Of a stretch of 64,000 nucleotides of DNA, positions 18,483-27,816 are shown one piece after another. How positions within the stretch are numbered: position 1 is the first letter of the stretch; each line of letters opens with the position of its first letter. The DNA comes from Planctomycetales bacterium ZRK34 (lineage in GTDB: Bacteria; Planctomycetota; Phycisphaerae; Phycisphaerales; Zrk34), in assembly GCA_014873095.1 (NCBI GenBank), contig CP050848.1:1860001-1924000 (forward strand), in the 5' to 3' direction. The notes under the pieces are model-generated. The model saw only the letters and a program-made list of their open reading frames with translations. It was not told the DNA's origin and searched no databases. The position numbers were made by a program, and so were the translations under genes.

Positions 18483-19730
18483 TCAGCCGCCGATGTTCGG
18501 GGCGTCGGGGTTGGTTTCGGGGCCGAAGTAGCGGAGGATCACCAGCGGTTCGGTTTCGCTGGTGTTTTCATACGTGACGCCGGCCTTGGCAGCGGCGGCG
18601 GTGATGTAAACCTCGTCTTCGGTCAGTTCGGTGAAGCCGATCATCTTCGGGCAGTTCAGGCGGAGGTTGTTGATCTTGCCTTCGCCCTGCGTGACGATGA
18701 TGCTGGTGGCTCCGTTGTCGGTGATGGTGACCTTGCCGCCGGGCAGCACGGTCAGTTCCTTGGCCGAGAAGTACTGCTTGCCTTCGATGCGGCCGTAGAC
18801 GATCCACCGGTCGGCGTGGGCGTCGTCGGAGGTGTCGACGATCGGCTCGAGGAAGTGGTTACGCTTGAAGTCGGGGTCGACATTGCCTTCCCAATCGAGC
18901 TGATCGATGATGAAGTCGACGTCCTGATGCTTGTCGGCGGGCATGTCCTTGACCAGCAGCGACCACGGTACGCTGCGGCCCTCGACGAGATTCTGATACA
19001 TGCCGAACACATCGCTGCCCCACTGCGGCTCGTAGGTGCACAGCGAACCGGGCGCGTGCAGCACGCACGGCGGGACGAGCCAGCCGGTGCCGGGCTGCAG
19101 CTTGTGGGCCTGCGACAGGCCGAGAATGTTGTTGTCGCCGGCGTGCCATTCGGCGATGCACTTGCGAAGCTGCTCGCGGGTCGTGCCGGGGGCCAGGCCG
19201 AAGAAGGTGTACGGGAAGTTGTTGCCGACGTTGTTGTGCTGCGGCGGGAAGTAATACGACTCGGGCTTGCCTTCCTGGCCGACAAGTTTCGCCTGCTCGG
19301 CGTTCTGGTGCATGTGGTGCGGGATGGGGCCCATGTTGTCGAAGAACTTCGAATAGACGGGCCACTTCTTGTACGTGTTCCAGATGTCATCGCCGACGAT
19401 GGTCGCGCCGAGCTCGGCGACGACATCGCGCAGCGTGAAGCGCTGACCGTCATGCACCACGTAGCTGAGGCCTTCATCGGGGACGCGGCCTTCGTTGGCA
19501 GCTTCGGTGGTGGACCCGAACCAGCGTTCGTCGATGCCGCCGCGCTCCAGGCCGAAGGCGTAGAGATCTTTGGGATCGAGCTTCAGGCGCTTGCCGGGAT
19601 GGAGGAAACTGCGCGGCACCCAGTTCGGAGCCAGCCGCAGCAGCCCGCCACCGGCCTCCAGCGCGGCTTCAGCAGCCTTGGCGACATTGTCCGAGACGGT
19701 CTTCAATTGCTTCACCGACGTGTAACGCAT
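18483..19730 (-). CDS. Cupin protein resembling class I mannose-6-phosphate isomerase
   Basis: A 415-aa cytoplasmic protein. The motif MGPIPHHMHQN (about 138-148) gives clustered His residues like the metal site of manA-type cupins, and GTGWLVPPCVLHAPGSL resembles the second cupin metal motif with its His. A C-terminal cupin-like half carries FSAKELTVLPGGKVTITDNGATSIIVTQGEG. Family members isomerise mannose-6-phosphate and fructose-6-phosphate, but this protein is divergent and could act on another sugar. It is the first gene of the leftward carbohydrate cluster. Confidence 0.65.
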   Translation of the reverse strand: MRYTSVKQLKTVSDNVAKAAEAALEAGGGLLRLAPNWVPRSFLHPGKRLKLDPKDLYAFGLERGGIDERWFGSTTEAANEGRVPDEGLSYVVHDGQRFTLRDVVAELGATIVGDDIWNTYKKWPVYSKFFDNMGPIPHHMHQNAEQAKLVGQEGKPESYYFPPQHNNVGNNFPYTFFGLAPGTTREQLRKCIAEWHAGDNNILGLSQAHKLQPGTGWLVPPCVLHAPGSLCTYEPQWGSDVFGMYQNLVEGRSVPWSLLVKDMPADKHQDVDFIIDQLDWEGNVDPDFKRNHFLEPIVDTSDDAHADRWIVYGRIEGKQYFSAKELTVLPGGKVTITDNGATSIIVTQGEGKINNLRLNCPKMIGFTELTEDEVYITAAAAKAGVTYENTSETEPLVILRYFGPETNPDAPNIGG

Positions 19731-20017
19731 GACAGTACCTCGTTTGAATTCACCGATGGGGAAAAGAACTATTTTGTAACCGCCGAACGAGCGCCCTGCA
19801 AACCTGAATGCACCCGGAATGATGAAAAATGAAATCCCATGGTTTTTGGGGATTCAAAGATCAATTGCTCTATTTTCGACGAAAACAAAGTATTGGTGTG
19901 TTTTGATCGTGAGTGCAATTCGATGCGGCGGGTTGAGGTTTTGCCGCAGGGTCATAATTTTTTTGTGCAGCGTGTCCAATCCGCCCGGGCATGCGCCTTA
20001 TCCGATTGGAGGGTTTC

Positions 20018-20554
20018 GTGGATCAGCCCGCAAAACAGCCCGACACCGCCCAGTTTGTCCGCCTGCTGACCCAGCACGAGCGGCGGGTCTATGCCTACAT
20101 CCTCGCCCTGGTCGGCGACTGGAACGATGCCGACGAAATTCAACAGGAAACCAGCGTGCGGCTGTGGGAGCAGTTCGATCATTACGAGCCCGGGACGGAC
20201 TTCGGCGCCTGGGCCTGCACGATCGCGCATTACCAGATTCTGACCCACCGCAAACAGCGCCAGCGGGCGGCGGGTCGATTCAGCGATCGGCTGCTGGAAA
20301 CGCTCGCCGCCGAAGCGGAGCCGGTGCTCGCCGAGGCCGATGCGCGCCATCGCGCCCTGGCCGGTTGCATCGATCAACTCAGCGCGTCGGCCCGCCACAC
20401 CGTGCAGCTCGCCTACCAGGGCGGGCGAAGCGCCAGCGACGTCGCCGCGGCGCTCGGGCAGAAAGTCGATGCGGTTTACAAAGCCCTGCAGCGCGCCCGC
20501 CGCGTGCTGCACGACTGCATTGAGCGCACGCTGACCGGGGAGCGTGAATCATGA
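20018..20554 (+). CDS. ECF-type RNA polymerase sigma factor (module 1)
   Basis: A 178-aa sigma-70 family protein of the Rhodopirellula/Verrucomicrobium ECF group. Region 2 is at about 15-80 (RVYAYILALVGDWNDADEIQQ, FGAWACTIAHYQ) and region 4 at about 120-170 (SASDVAAALGQKVDAVYKALQRARRVL). The GTG at 20018 is chosen because GGAGGG ends 4 bases upstream; an in-frame ATG at 19991 lies before that site. The stop overlaps the start of the FecR-like gene (ATGA), so sigma and anti-sigma are translationally coupled. It probably directs transcription of its own module when released. Confidence 0.85.
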   Translation: MDQPAKQPDTAQFVRLLTQHERRVYAYILALVGDWNDADEIQQETSVRLWEQFDHYEPGTDFGAWACTIAHYQILTHRKQRQRAAGRFSDRLLETLAAEAEPVLAEADARHRALAGCIDQLSASARHTVQLAYQGGRSASDVAAALGQKVDAVYKALQRARRVLHDCIERTLTGERES

Positions 20555-22035
20555 CCCCCGGAGTGACCACCCTCCCCGGAAACGATCACCTGCTCGAACA
20601 GATTCACGATCTGATCGCGGCGGATAATCACGCCGGCCTCGAAGCGTTGCTGCTGTCTGATGAACGAGCCCGCCGCGTGTATCTGCAATACACGCTGGAA
20701 AGCGTGAGCCTGCGGCGTTGGGCCGAGAGCGAACAGCAGGCCCCGGGCCCCGCATACAAGCTGCCCACCTCATCAAACACGCCGACGCTGAGCCGCCCCC
20801 GGCGGCGAAGCGTCTGGTACATCGCTACCGCCGCCGCCATCATCGCGCTGGCGATCACCGCGTGGTTCGCCTTGCCGACTTCGACGCAGACCCCCGATCA
20901 CAAAACTCGGACCACGTCCACCATCGCGATGCTGTCTGACCTGCAGGACGCGGTGTTTGTGGAAGATCAGCGGCCGATGAACCTCGGCGGTGAACTGACG
21001 GCCGGCGCGATCAAGCTGGTGTCCGGCAAGGCGCAGATCATGTTCGACTCGACGGCTGTGGTCGACCTGGTCGGCCCGTGTGAGTTCCGCATGATCGATG
21101 CCAACCACGGGCAACTGACCCGCGGGCGCATCGAGGCGTTTGTCCCCGAAGCGGCGCGTGGGTTTGAAGTCGACCTGCCGAATCAGTGGCGCGTCGTCGA
21201 CCTGGGCACGCGGTTTTTCGTCGACGCCAGGCTGGCCGAGCGCAGCGTCGTGGGCGTGATCGAAGGCCGCGTGCGTGTCGAAAGTGATCACCATCGCCGT
21301 GAACTGACCGCCGGCAGCGCGGTGTCGCTGCACGACGGCCGCATGCAATCGATGCCTTCGCTGGCGGCGCTGGCCTCGACGCTGAACGTGTACGGCTACT
21401 TCGCCATGAATGGCGATGTCGCCGCGAATGTGGGCCCCGATGGAAAAATCACCGGGCAGCCGACGCCGACCGCAGATCGATACGATCGGCCCGGCGGCGC
21501 GATGCAGTTCGACGGAAAAACCTACGTGGCGCTCGGCGTCGCCTGGCCGGCGGATGCTTACACCGCCGCGTTGTGGGTCCGCCCGGATGTCGTCAACGGC
21601 CGGCAGCAGTACCTGGTCGGCGTGCAGAACTCCGGCAACAATCCCGGGCGATTCATGCGTCTATCCGAGCAGGGCGCCGTGCAAGTCACGCATGTGGTGC
21701 CTTCATCGATCTACAAATTCGAAGGACCGATTCTGCCTGTCGACCAGTGGACTCACCTGGCGATGACCTTCGAGCCGACCGCGCCGCAAAAGGGCCTGCT
21801 CACGCTCTACGTCAACGGTCAGCCGGTCGCCGCCACGCCGGTCGAAGGCGATTCCTCGCAGACCGAATCCCTGCCCAACCTCACACTCGGCGCGCGGCCG
21901 GATCACCCCGGCGAGTTTCCCTTCGTCGGGGCGATGGACGATGTGACGATTTTTGATCGGGCGCTGTCGGCGTCCGAGGTGCTGGAGTTGTACACGCTGA
22001 CTGATACGCCCAAGCCAACATCTCAGGAGAATTGA
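20551..22035 (+). CDS. FecR-type anti-sigma factor with LamG/concanavalin sensor domain (module 1)
   Basis: A 494-aa single-pass membrane protein. Residues 1-75 form the cytoplasmic helical part expected to hold the sigma factor; TM at about 88-108 (SVWYIATAAAIIALAITAWFA); FecR domain at about 125-260 (LVSGKAQIMFDSTAVVDLVG, RGFEVDLPNQWRVVDLGTRF); LamG-like lectin domain at about 285-480 (MQFDGKTYVALG, WTHLAMTFEP, PFVGAMDDVTIFDRALSASE). The outside lectin-like part should sense a glycan or surface state. The segment TPTLSRPRRRSVWY is encoded by a dispersed DNA repeat. Confidence 0.85.
   Translation: MTPGVTTLPGNDHLLEQIHDLIAADNHAGLEALLLSDERARRVYLQYTLESVSLRRWAESEQQAPGPAYKLPTSSNTPTLSRPRRRSVWYIATAAAIIALAITAWFALPTSTQTPDHKTRTTSTIAMLSDLQDAVFVEDQRPMNLGGELTAGAIKLVSGKAQIMFDSTAVVDLVGPCEFRMIDANHGQLTRGRIEAFVPEAARGFEVDLPNQWRVVDLGTRFFVDARLAERSVVGVIEGRVRVESDHHRRELTAGSAVSLHDGRMQSMPSLAALASTLNVYGYFAMNGDVAANVGPDGKITGQPTPTADRYDRPGGAMQFDGKTYVALGVAWPADAYTAALWVRPDVVNGRQQYLVGVQNSGNNPGRFMRLSEQGAVQVTHVVPSSIYKFEGPILPVDQWTHLAMTFEPTAPQKGLLTLYVNGQPVAATPVEGDSSQTESLPNLTLGARPDHPGEFPFVGAMDDVTIFDRALSASEVLELYTLTDTPKPTSQEN
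20779..20820 (+). repeat. 42-bp dispersed element inside the anti-sigma gene (copy 1)
   Basis: An imperfect palindrome with CCGACGCTGAG near the left end and GCGAAGCGTCTGG near the right. It encodes the basic linker just before the membrane helix. Near-identical DNA occurs at 25247-25288, in shorter or diverged form at 29501-29550, and inverted and non-coding at 37939-37977. Confidence 0.85.
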
Positions 22036-22036
22036 C

Positions 22037-23608
22037 ATGACGACTTTCCGCATCCTCATCGCGGCGCTGGCCGCGGGTCTTCTGCAAGCGGCCGTCGCCC
22101 AGGCGGCGATCAATCCCTACGCCACCGACGGCGACACGCTGCACCTGTGGCACTTCGACGAGGTGTCGAACCCCGCGGCGGATTCGGCGGGCTCTGAAGA
22201 CCTGACCCTCAGCGGCAGTGCGACGTTCGGCGCGACGGCCGTGACCGGCGGGTTCGGCACAGCCATGCATGTGGCCGACTTTCTTAGCGATGACAACGGC
22301 GCTTACGGGTCGCTGGGCGTGTCGCCGACCGGCTTCGTGACCGACGCGGCGACCGGGGCCTTCACGATGGAAGCGATGATCCGCCCGACGATCGCGCTGG
22401 GTTCGATCACGGACAACATGCAATTCATTTCGATGGAAGGCGCTGTGCAGCGGTCGTTTCAGTTTCGCATCAAGGCCGGCACCGGCGAGCTGGACTTCAT
22501 CAACATCGGCGGTGGCGGCAGCCCGGCACAGGTGGCGATTCCGACGACCGGGCCTGACGCCTACGAGGTCGGCGCGTGGTATCACGTGGCGGTGACCTAC
22601 GACGGCAACGAAGGCTCGGCCGGCAATTTCAAGTTCTACTGGACCAAGGCTGAGCCCGGCCGCACGCGCGCCAACCTGCTGGCTGAGCGCACGATGGGCA
22701 ACGATCTGGCCTCGACCGGCAACTTCGTCGTCGGCAATGAAAACCGCGCACCATCGGAAGACAGCTTCGTCGGGCAGATCGATGAGACGCGCATCTCCAG
22801 CGCCGTCCGCGAGGCCGATCAGTTCATCTTCTCGCGCAACGGGACCGGCCCCGTGCTGCTGGCTGACAATTTCAACACCACCGACACGGCCGACATCAAC
22901 GCGGACCTCGGCTCGCGTCAGACCGGCCTGCTGGCTGCGACGACCTACTCGACGCTCAGCGACGGCGCAGCGATCGTGAACAATCAGGCCAGCTTCGGGG
23001 CCACCGATTCCAGCACGCTCTCGCCGAATGTGAACTTCGCCGACGGCGCGGCCGGGGCGGCGATCAACAGCGGCGGCGGGTTCATCATCGACTTCGATGT
23101 CAACCCCGTCTCCGGCTCCAATGACACCGGCGGCGACAGCGACTGGTTTGCCGTCAGCTTCGGCCACACCTCCGCGACGCCCGGCGGCAATCCGCTGATC
23201 ACCAGCGGCTCGGCAGACTTCGGCATCCTCTTCCGCGACAACGGCGAGTTTCAGATGTTTGACAACGGCGCGAATGTCGCCCCGACCGCGTCCACCTTCG
23301 ATGCCAATGTCTTCGCCGGCGAGGTCTACAACATCCGCCTGGTCGTCGACACCGATGCGGCCGCCGCCGGGACGGGGGGCGTCCGCGTGTTCGTCAACGG
23401 CGTGGCCATCGACCTGACCAACGACATCACCAGCCTGGGTTACAACTTCACGTGGGACGCCCAGGGCGACAACTACATCGTCTTTGAATCCCGCAACGAG
23501 CCGGCTGTGTTCGACAACCTGCTGATCGCCGCCATCCCGACGCCCGCCGCCCTGCCCGCGGGGCTGATGATGTTCGGGTTGATCGCACTGCGCCGTCGCG
23601 CCCACTAA
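22037..23608 (+). CDS. VPLPA/PEP-CTERM-tagged surface protein with LamG domain (module 1)
   Basis: A 523-aa exported protein starting 1 base after the anti-sigma stop. Signal peptide about 1-24 (ending AVAQA); LamG/concanavalin-like domain about 30-265 (LHLWHFDEVSNPAADSAGSE, FVGQIDETRISSAVREADQF); a second beta-rich domain about 270-490; and a C-terminal sorting tag IPTPAALPAGLMMFGLIALR ending RRRAH. The tag fits the VPLPA form of PEP-CTERM signals (Pro-rich box, hydrophobic helix, Arg-rich end). It is likely processed by an exosortase and shown on the cell surface. Confidence 0.82.
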   Translation: MTTFRILIAALAAGLLQAAVAQAAINPYATDGDTLHLWHFDEVSNPAADSAGSEDLTLSGSATFGATAVTGGFGTAMHVADFLSDDNGAYGSLGVSPTGFVTDAATGAFTMEAMIRPTIALGSITDNMQFISMEGAVQRSFQFRIKAGTGELDFINIGGGGSPAQVAIPTTGPDAYEVGAWYHVAVTYDGNEGSAGNFKFYWTKAEPGRTRANLLAERTMGNDLASTGNFVVGNENRAPSEDSFVGQIDETRISSAVREADQFIFSRNGTGPVLLADNFNTTDTADINADLGSRQTGLLAATTYSTLSDGAAIVNNQASFGATDSSTLSPNVNFADGAAGAAINSGGGFIIDFDVNPVSGSNDTGGDSDWFAVSFGHTSATPGGNPLITSGSADFGILFRDNGEFQMFDNGANVAPTASTFDANVFAGEVYNIRLVVDTDAAAAGTGGVRVFVNGVAIDLTNDITSLGYNFTWDAQGDNYIVFESRNEPAVFDNLLIAAIPTPAALPAGLMMFGLIALRRRAH

Positions 23609-23666
23609 AGCCCGGGGACCGCTGTCCCCGGGGTCCGCAAGCTGTCAGCTTGCGGCTATGAAGGAC
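23609..23666 (+). repeat. Double-hairpin repeat; its tail holds the pseudopilin ribosome site
   Basis: Two successive hairpins: CCCGGGGAC / GTCCCCGGG (23611-23632) and CCGCAAGCT / AGCTTGCGG (23635-23655), then CTATGAAGGA. The GAAGGA in the tail is the apparent Shine-Dalgarno of the gene at 23674. A near-identical copy lies in the same place in module 2 (27817-27873). Confidence 0.88.
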
Positions 23667-23673
23667 ATCACGC

Positions 23674-24450
23674 ATGCGCCAACGCGCCTTCACCTTGATT
23701 GAACTGCTGGTGGTCGTGGCGATCATCGCGCTGCTGATTGCGATTCTGCTGCCGTCGCTGAGCAAGGCGCGCGATGAGGCCAAGCGTGCCGCGTGCATGA
23801 GTCAGCTGCGGCAGTTCGCCAATGCGTGGACGCTGTACACCGTCGACTGGCGCGGCGGGTTGTTCGACTACACCCTGACCCGGTCAGACAACGAGTACTG
23901 GACCAGCATCCTGGCCAAGTACTACGCCGAAAACAGCGCGATGCTGATCTGCCCGCAGACCGAAGACCTGCCCGGCGACCAGGGCGTGGGCAACACCGGC
24001 ATCGCCGGCGTCCGCATGGGCAGCGCCACCATCGCCTGGAGCGAGCAGCGCCCCTACGGCACCAAGTTTCCCTTCGACCGCTCCAGCTACAGCTACAACG
24101 GCAATCTTCACCCCAAATCAGCCTACGGCCTGGAACAGGACCGCTACCAGAACATCACCGACATCCGCCGCTCCGGGTTAACACCCGTGTTCGGCGACGC
24201 CACCTGGCGCGAGGCCCACCCCGGCGCTCCCGGCACGCTGCGCCTGTTCGCCTCGGACCTGGATAACCCCGAAGCCGTGGCCCCCGCTTCGGTCGACAAA
24301 ACCTACCGCTTCGTGACCAACCGCCACGGGCATGTGACCAACCTCGTCTTCGCCGACACCCACGGCGAGATGGTCGAGCTGACGCGCATGTGGAACCTGC
24401 AGTGGCACCGCCATTACGACACGACCGCCGCGGTGACGGGTCTTCCCTGA
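23674..24450 (+). CDS. Pseudopilin-like protein, prepilin-type N-terminus with H-X9-D motif (module 1)
   Basis: A 258-aa protein. The N-terminus [18 protein letters not shown] is a type IV prepilin signature: a short basic leader, cleavage before Phe, Glu at +5 and a hydrophobic helix. Residue -1 is Ala rather than the usual Gly. Near the end [15 protein letters not shown] fits the H-X9-DG motif of planctomycete/verrucomicrobial pseudopilins, with Thr in place of Gly. Such proteins are processed by PilD-like peptidases and belong to type II secretion or pilus-like fibres. Last gene of the module. Confidence 0.85.
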   Translation: MRQRAFTLIELLVVVAIIALLIAILLPSLSKARDEAKRAACMSQLRQFANAWTLYTVDWRGGLFDYTLTRSDNEYWTSILAKYYAENSAMLICPQTEDLPGDQGVGNTGIAGVRMGSATIAWSEQRPYGTKFPFDRSSYSYNGNLHPKSAYGLEQDRYQNITDIRRSGLTPVFGDATWREAHPGAPGTLRLFASDLDNPEAVAPASVDKTYRFVTNRHGHVTNLVFADTHGEMVELTRMWNLQWHRHYDTTAAVTGLP

Positions 24451-24484
24451 TTCGGCGTGTTTTTTGACATTCGATGTACTAAAC

Positions 24485-24517
24485 CGTCTCCTGCACGCTT
24501 TATTCATGCAGGAGACG
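24485..24517 (+). promoter_or_regulatory. Perfect 11-bp hairpin that covers the ribosome site of the module 2 sigma gene
   Basis: Arms CGTCTCCTGCA (24485-24495) and TGCAGGAGACG (24507-24517) pair around an 11-base AT-rich loop. The right arm contains AGGAGA, six bases before the ATG at 24522, so the folded RNA would hide the Shine-Dalgarno sequence. It could instead be an operator; there is no T run to make it a terminator. Confidence 0.7.
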
Positions 24518-24521
24518 CTGT

Positions 24522-25043
24522 ATGGCCTTGTCATCCGAGCAATTCGTATCGCTTATAACCGCTCACCAGCGCGACCTTTATCGATACATACACGCCATGT
24601 CGCCCACCTCGGTCGACGCCGACGACCTCTACCAGGAAGCGGTCATGGCCCTGTACGCCGATCGTGATCGATTCGAGGCGGGGTCCAACTTTCTGGCGTG
24701 GGCCTGCACGGTCGCCCGGTTCAAAATCATGGCCCATCGCACCAGCGCCCGGCGCGATCGTCTGCAGTTTTCCGGCGAGCTGGTCGAGCGGCTCAGTGCC
24801 CGGTGGATCACGCTGAATTCCGGTGAGCTGGCCCACCGCCGCGCCGCCCTGGACCACTGCCTCGACCGCCTGCCCGCCCGCCAGCGCGAGCTGATCGATC
24901 AGCGTTACGGCAGCGATCTGGCCATCAGCGAGCTGGCCCGCCGCACCGGCCGATCCGTTCACACGCTCTACAAAACACTCAACCGCGTTCGCCAGTCGCT
25001 GGCCGAATGCATCAACCGTGAACTTGCCCGAGCCCGGTCGTGA
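24522..25043 (+). CDS. ECF-type RNA polymerase sigma factor (module 2)
   Basis: A 173-aa ECF sigma factor: region 2 at about 8-75 (DLYRYIHAMSPTSVDADDLYQE, NFLAWACTVARFKIMAH) and region 4 at about 115-165 (LPARQRELIDQRYGSDLAIS, LARRTGRSVHTLYKTLNRVR). It is a paralogue of the sigma factors at 20018 and 28781. The ATG is fixed by AGGAGA, which lies in a hairpin arm. The stop overlaps the GTG start of the anti-sigma gene (GTGA). Confidence 0.88.
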   Translation: MALSSEQFVSLITAHQRDLYRYIHAMSPTSVDADDLYQEAVMALYADRDRFEAGSNFLAWACTVARFKIMAHRTSARRDRLQFSGELVERLSARWITLNSGELAHRRAALDHCLDRLPARQRELIDQRYGSDLAISELARRTGRSVHTLYKTLNRVRQSLAECINRELARARS

Positions 25044-26566
25044 CTGACGCTGTGATCCATCCCGACAGTCTGCACGACCTGCTGTGCGCCCTGGTCGACG
25101 GTCAACTCCCCGCCGCCGAATTCGACGCGCTGCACCAGCGTCTGCTCACCGATGATGACGCGATGGACCAGTACCTGCGCCTGGTCGATCTGAACACCGA
25201 GCTGACCTTCCGCTGCACACCTTCCCCTGCCGCCGCACCTCTCTCCACGCCGACGCTGAGCCGCCCCCGGTGGCGAAGCGTCTGGTACGCCGCCGCCGCA
25301 CTCATCGCGCTGACCGTCACCGCCTGGTTCGCCCTGTTTTCACCCCCGTCGTCATCCACAACAAGCACATCGCAGTCCCGCCCCGTCGCCCTGATCTCCG
25401 AGCTTCGAAATGCGGTCTTCGCCTCGCAGCAGGCCCCGATGACACCCGGCAGCGAACTGACGGCCGGCCCCATCGAGCTGGTCTCCGGCTCGGCGCAGGT
25501 CATGTTCAACTCCACCGCCCTGGTCGACCTGTCCGGGCCCTGCAGCTTCCGCATGATCGACGACAACCGCGCCCTGCTGACGCGCGGCCGCCTCGAAGCC
25601 CATGTGCCCCCCGCCGCCCGGGGCTTCATCATCGAACTGCCCGACGGCACCCGCCTGATCGATCGCGGCACGCGCTTCCGGGTCACCCTCGACAGCGACG
25701 GCCGATGCGAGGTGCTCGTGACCGAGGGCCACGTCGACATCGTCACCGGGTCCAAACCCGCCCATCGCCTGGCCGCCGGTCAGTTCGCCGTGATCGACCA
25801 CCGCTCGATCACCCGCCTGGCGACGCTGTCCGCCACCGGCCGATTGGACCTGGCCGACATCCTCGCCGGCGGCGACGGCGCCGGCGATCGCACCGCCATG
25901 CTCAATCCCGCCGACGGCTCGCTGCGCCCGGTCGGCGACGAGAGCATCTACCTGCAAGGCGATGGCAAGTATCACCCCGTGCCGGACAGCGCGCTGATCG
26001 ACGGCGTGTTCATCCCCGACGGTTCACGCGGGCCGATGACCCTCGACTCGGCCGGCCATCAGTTTGGCGGCTTCGGTCAGACCATCGGCAAATCATGGCA
26101 CTCGATCTGGGCCGGGGCCGTGCCTGATGAGCGCACCGATCTGACGACCATCGACGACACCAATTACCTCCAGCCGCCGCATCGCCTGGTGTTCATGCAC
26201 CCCAACAAGGGCGTAACGATCGACCTGGATGCCGTGCGCCGGGTTCATCCGGGCATGAAGCTGATCGAGTTGACGGCGGTGGCCGCCTGCACGCTCGAGC
26301 CGATCGAGCCCGGGCCGGCCACGGCGGGTTTGTACGTGTTCATCGATGGAACACCGCGCCTGACTCATCCGCAGATGCGTTACGGCGATGCCCCGATCCG
26401 CCTGCGTGTCGCGCTGCGTGATGGCGATCGTTTTCTGACGCTGGCGACCACCGACGGCGGCGACACCACGCGCTACGACTGGGTCGTGCTCGGCGACGCC
26501 AAGCTGACCTACGAACAACTGGCTCCGCAAAATCAACAGACCTCGACAGAAGGAGATACCCCATGA
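25040..26566 (+). CDS. FecR-type anti-sigma factor with NPCBM-like sensor domain (module 2)
   Basis: A 508-aa single-pass protein. Cytoplasmic part about 1-70 (LLCALVDGQLPAAEFDALHQ); TM about 82-102 (SVWYAAAALIALTVTAWFAL); FecR domain about 120-260 (LVSGSAQVMFNSTALVDLSG, RGFIIELPDGTRLIDRGTRF). The outer C-terminal part (about 285-495) is not LamG; its end (RFLTLATTDGGDTTRYDWVV) looks like the end of an NPCBM carbohydrate-binding module. The start is GTG overlapping the sigma stop; the stop overlaps the next ATG by 4 bases. Confidence 0.8.
   Translation: MTDAVIHPDSLHDLLCALVDGQLPAAEFDALHQRLLTDDDAMDQYLRLVDLNTELTFRCTPSPAAAPLSTPTLSRPRWRSVWYAAAALIALTVTAWFALFSPPSSSTTSTSQSRPVALISELRNAVFASQQAPMTPGSELTAGPIELVSGSAQVMFNSTALVDLSGPCSFRMIDDNRALLTRGRLEAHVPPAARGFIIELPDGTRLIDRGTRFRVTLDSDGRCEVLVTEGHVDIVTGSKPAHRLAAGQFAVIDHRSITRLATLSATGRLDLADILAGGDGAGDRTAMLNPADGSLRPVGDESIYLQGDGKYHPVPDSALIDGVFIPDGSRGPMTLDSAGHQFGGFGQTIGKSWHSIWAGAVPDERTDLTTIDDTNYLQPPHRLVFMHPNKGVTIDLDAVRRVHPGMKLIELTAVAACTLEPIEPGPATAGLYVFIDGTPRLTHPQMRYGDAPIRLRVALRDGDRFLTLATTDGGDTTRYDWVVLGDAKLTYEQLAPQNQQTSTEGDTP
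25247..25288 (+). repeat. 42-bp dispersed element inside the anti-sigma gene (copy 2)
   Basis: Differs from the copy at 20779-20820 at very few bases (CGGTGGCGAAG instead of CGGCGGCGAAG near the centre). It encodes TPTLSRPRWRSVWY just before the membrane helix, in the same reading frame. Confidence 0.85.
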
Positions 26567-27816
26567 ACATTCGCCCCCTCGGCCGCTACGTCCAAGGCGC
26601 CCTGGCGATGGCCGCGGCGCTCTGCCTCGCCGCTACGGCGCAGGCCGCCTCGATCACCACCAGCATCCCGATCACCAACGCCGGGTTTGAATCTCCGGCG
26701 ACCAGTAACTTCATCGTGACGGTGCCGACCGGCTGGACCGGCTCGGGGCAGGTGGTCGTTCAGAACGAAAGCGCCAGCACCATGCCCACCGATGACGACG
26801 GGTTGAACTGGCTGATCCTCGACTCGCGCGCCGGCGGCGGGTCGGTCTACCAGCAGGTCGGCGCCGTGGCGTCCAACACCATCTACGATCTGTCCATGCT
26901 GCTGGGCGCACGCGACCCGGGCGCTCTGGCCCTGCCGGACGACTACATCTTCGGCCTCTACGTCGACAGCGACGACAACGGCTCGCCGGAGACCGTCCTG
27001 GCCAGTGCCGACAAATCCGCCTTCACCCCCACCTTCGCCACACCGATCAGTGGAGCCGTGCAGTACGACTCGGCCTCCAGCGCCTACCTCGGCAAGGATC
27101 TGTACGTCCGCATGTTCATCCCGAGCGCCGCGGCCGACACAAACGCCCACCAGGTGCTCTTCGACGATGTGGCCCTGACCGCCAGCGTCCGCGCCCCCGG
27201 GCCCAAGGTCGTCAACGGCTCTTTCGAGCTGCCCGCCGCTCCGTCGTCACCCGGCTACACCACCTCCGGCCCCAGCGGGTGGGTCGACGAAGGCCCCGAC
27301 AACCGCAGCGTCATACAGAAAGACACTTCCGGTGATCTGCCCGACGCCCCGGACGGCGACCAGTGGCTGATTCTCGACACGCGCGAGACCCCCGGGGCCG
27401 TGCATCAGAACATCGGCCTGATCAACGAGGGCGAGATCTACACGATGGACATCACCGTCGGCCAGCGCGGCGATCAGCCGTTGCCGGAAACCTTCGAGTT
27501 CGGGCTCTGGGCCGACGACCAGACCGATCCGTCGGTCCCGGACACCGTGCTGGTGATGCTGACCGAAGCGGACCTGTCGCTGCCGAGCCCCGGAACGGCC
27601 GGCTCGCAGACGCTGCGTCTGGTGTGGGACTCAACCGGCAGCGGGCTCGACGGCTACAACCTGTTTGTGCGACTGGCCGCCACGACCGCATCGAGTTCAT
27701 CGACCGTGCGGCAGGTGCTCTTTGACGCGGTCAGCGTGACGATCCCCACCCCCGCCGCGCTGCCTGCGGGATTGGTGATGATCGGCCTGATTTCACTGCG
27801 TCGCCGCGCCCGTTAA
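26563..27816 (+). CDS. VPLPA/PEP-CTERM-tagged surface protein with duplicated beta domain (module 2)
   Basis: A 417-aa exported protein (signal peptide about 1-29, ending AQA). Two tandem homologous beta-sandwich repeats cover about 30-205 and 210-390: ITNAGFESPAT / VVNGSFELPAA, LNWLILDSRAGGGSVYQQVG / DQWLILDTRETPGAVHQNIG, DYIFGLYVD / TFEFGLWAD, HQVLFDDVAL / RQVLFDAVSV. The fold resembles PEP-CTERM-associated carbohydrate-binding-like domains. The tag IPTPAALPAGLVMIGLISLR then RRAR closes the protein. The start overlaps the anti-sigma stop (ATGA). Confidence 0.82.
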   Translation: MNIRPLGRYVQGALAMAAALCLAATAQAASITTSIPITNAGFESPATSNFIVTVPTGWTGSGQVVVQNESASTMPTDDDGLNWLILDSRAGGGSVYQQVGAVASNTIYDLSMLLGARDPGALALPDDYIFGLYVDSDDNGSPETVLASADKSAFTPTFATPISGAVQYDSASSAYLGKDLYVRMFIPSAAADTNAHQVLFDDVALTASVRAPGPKVVNGSFELPAAPSSPGYTTSGPSGWVDEGPDNRSVIQKDTSGDLPDAPDGDQWLILDTRETPGAVHQNIGLINEGEIYTMDITVGQRGDQPLPETFEFGLWADDQTDPSVPDTVLVMLTEADLSLPSPGTAGSQTLRLVWDSTGSGLDGYNLFVRLAATTASSSSTVRQVLFDAVSVTIPTPAALPAGLVMIGLISLRRRAR

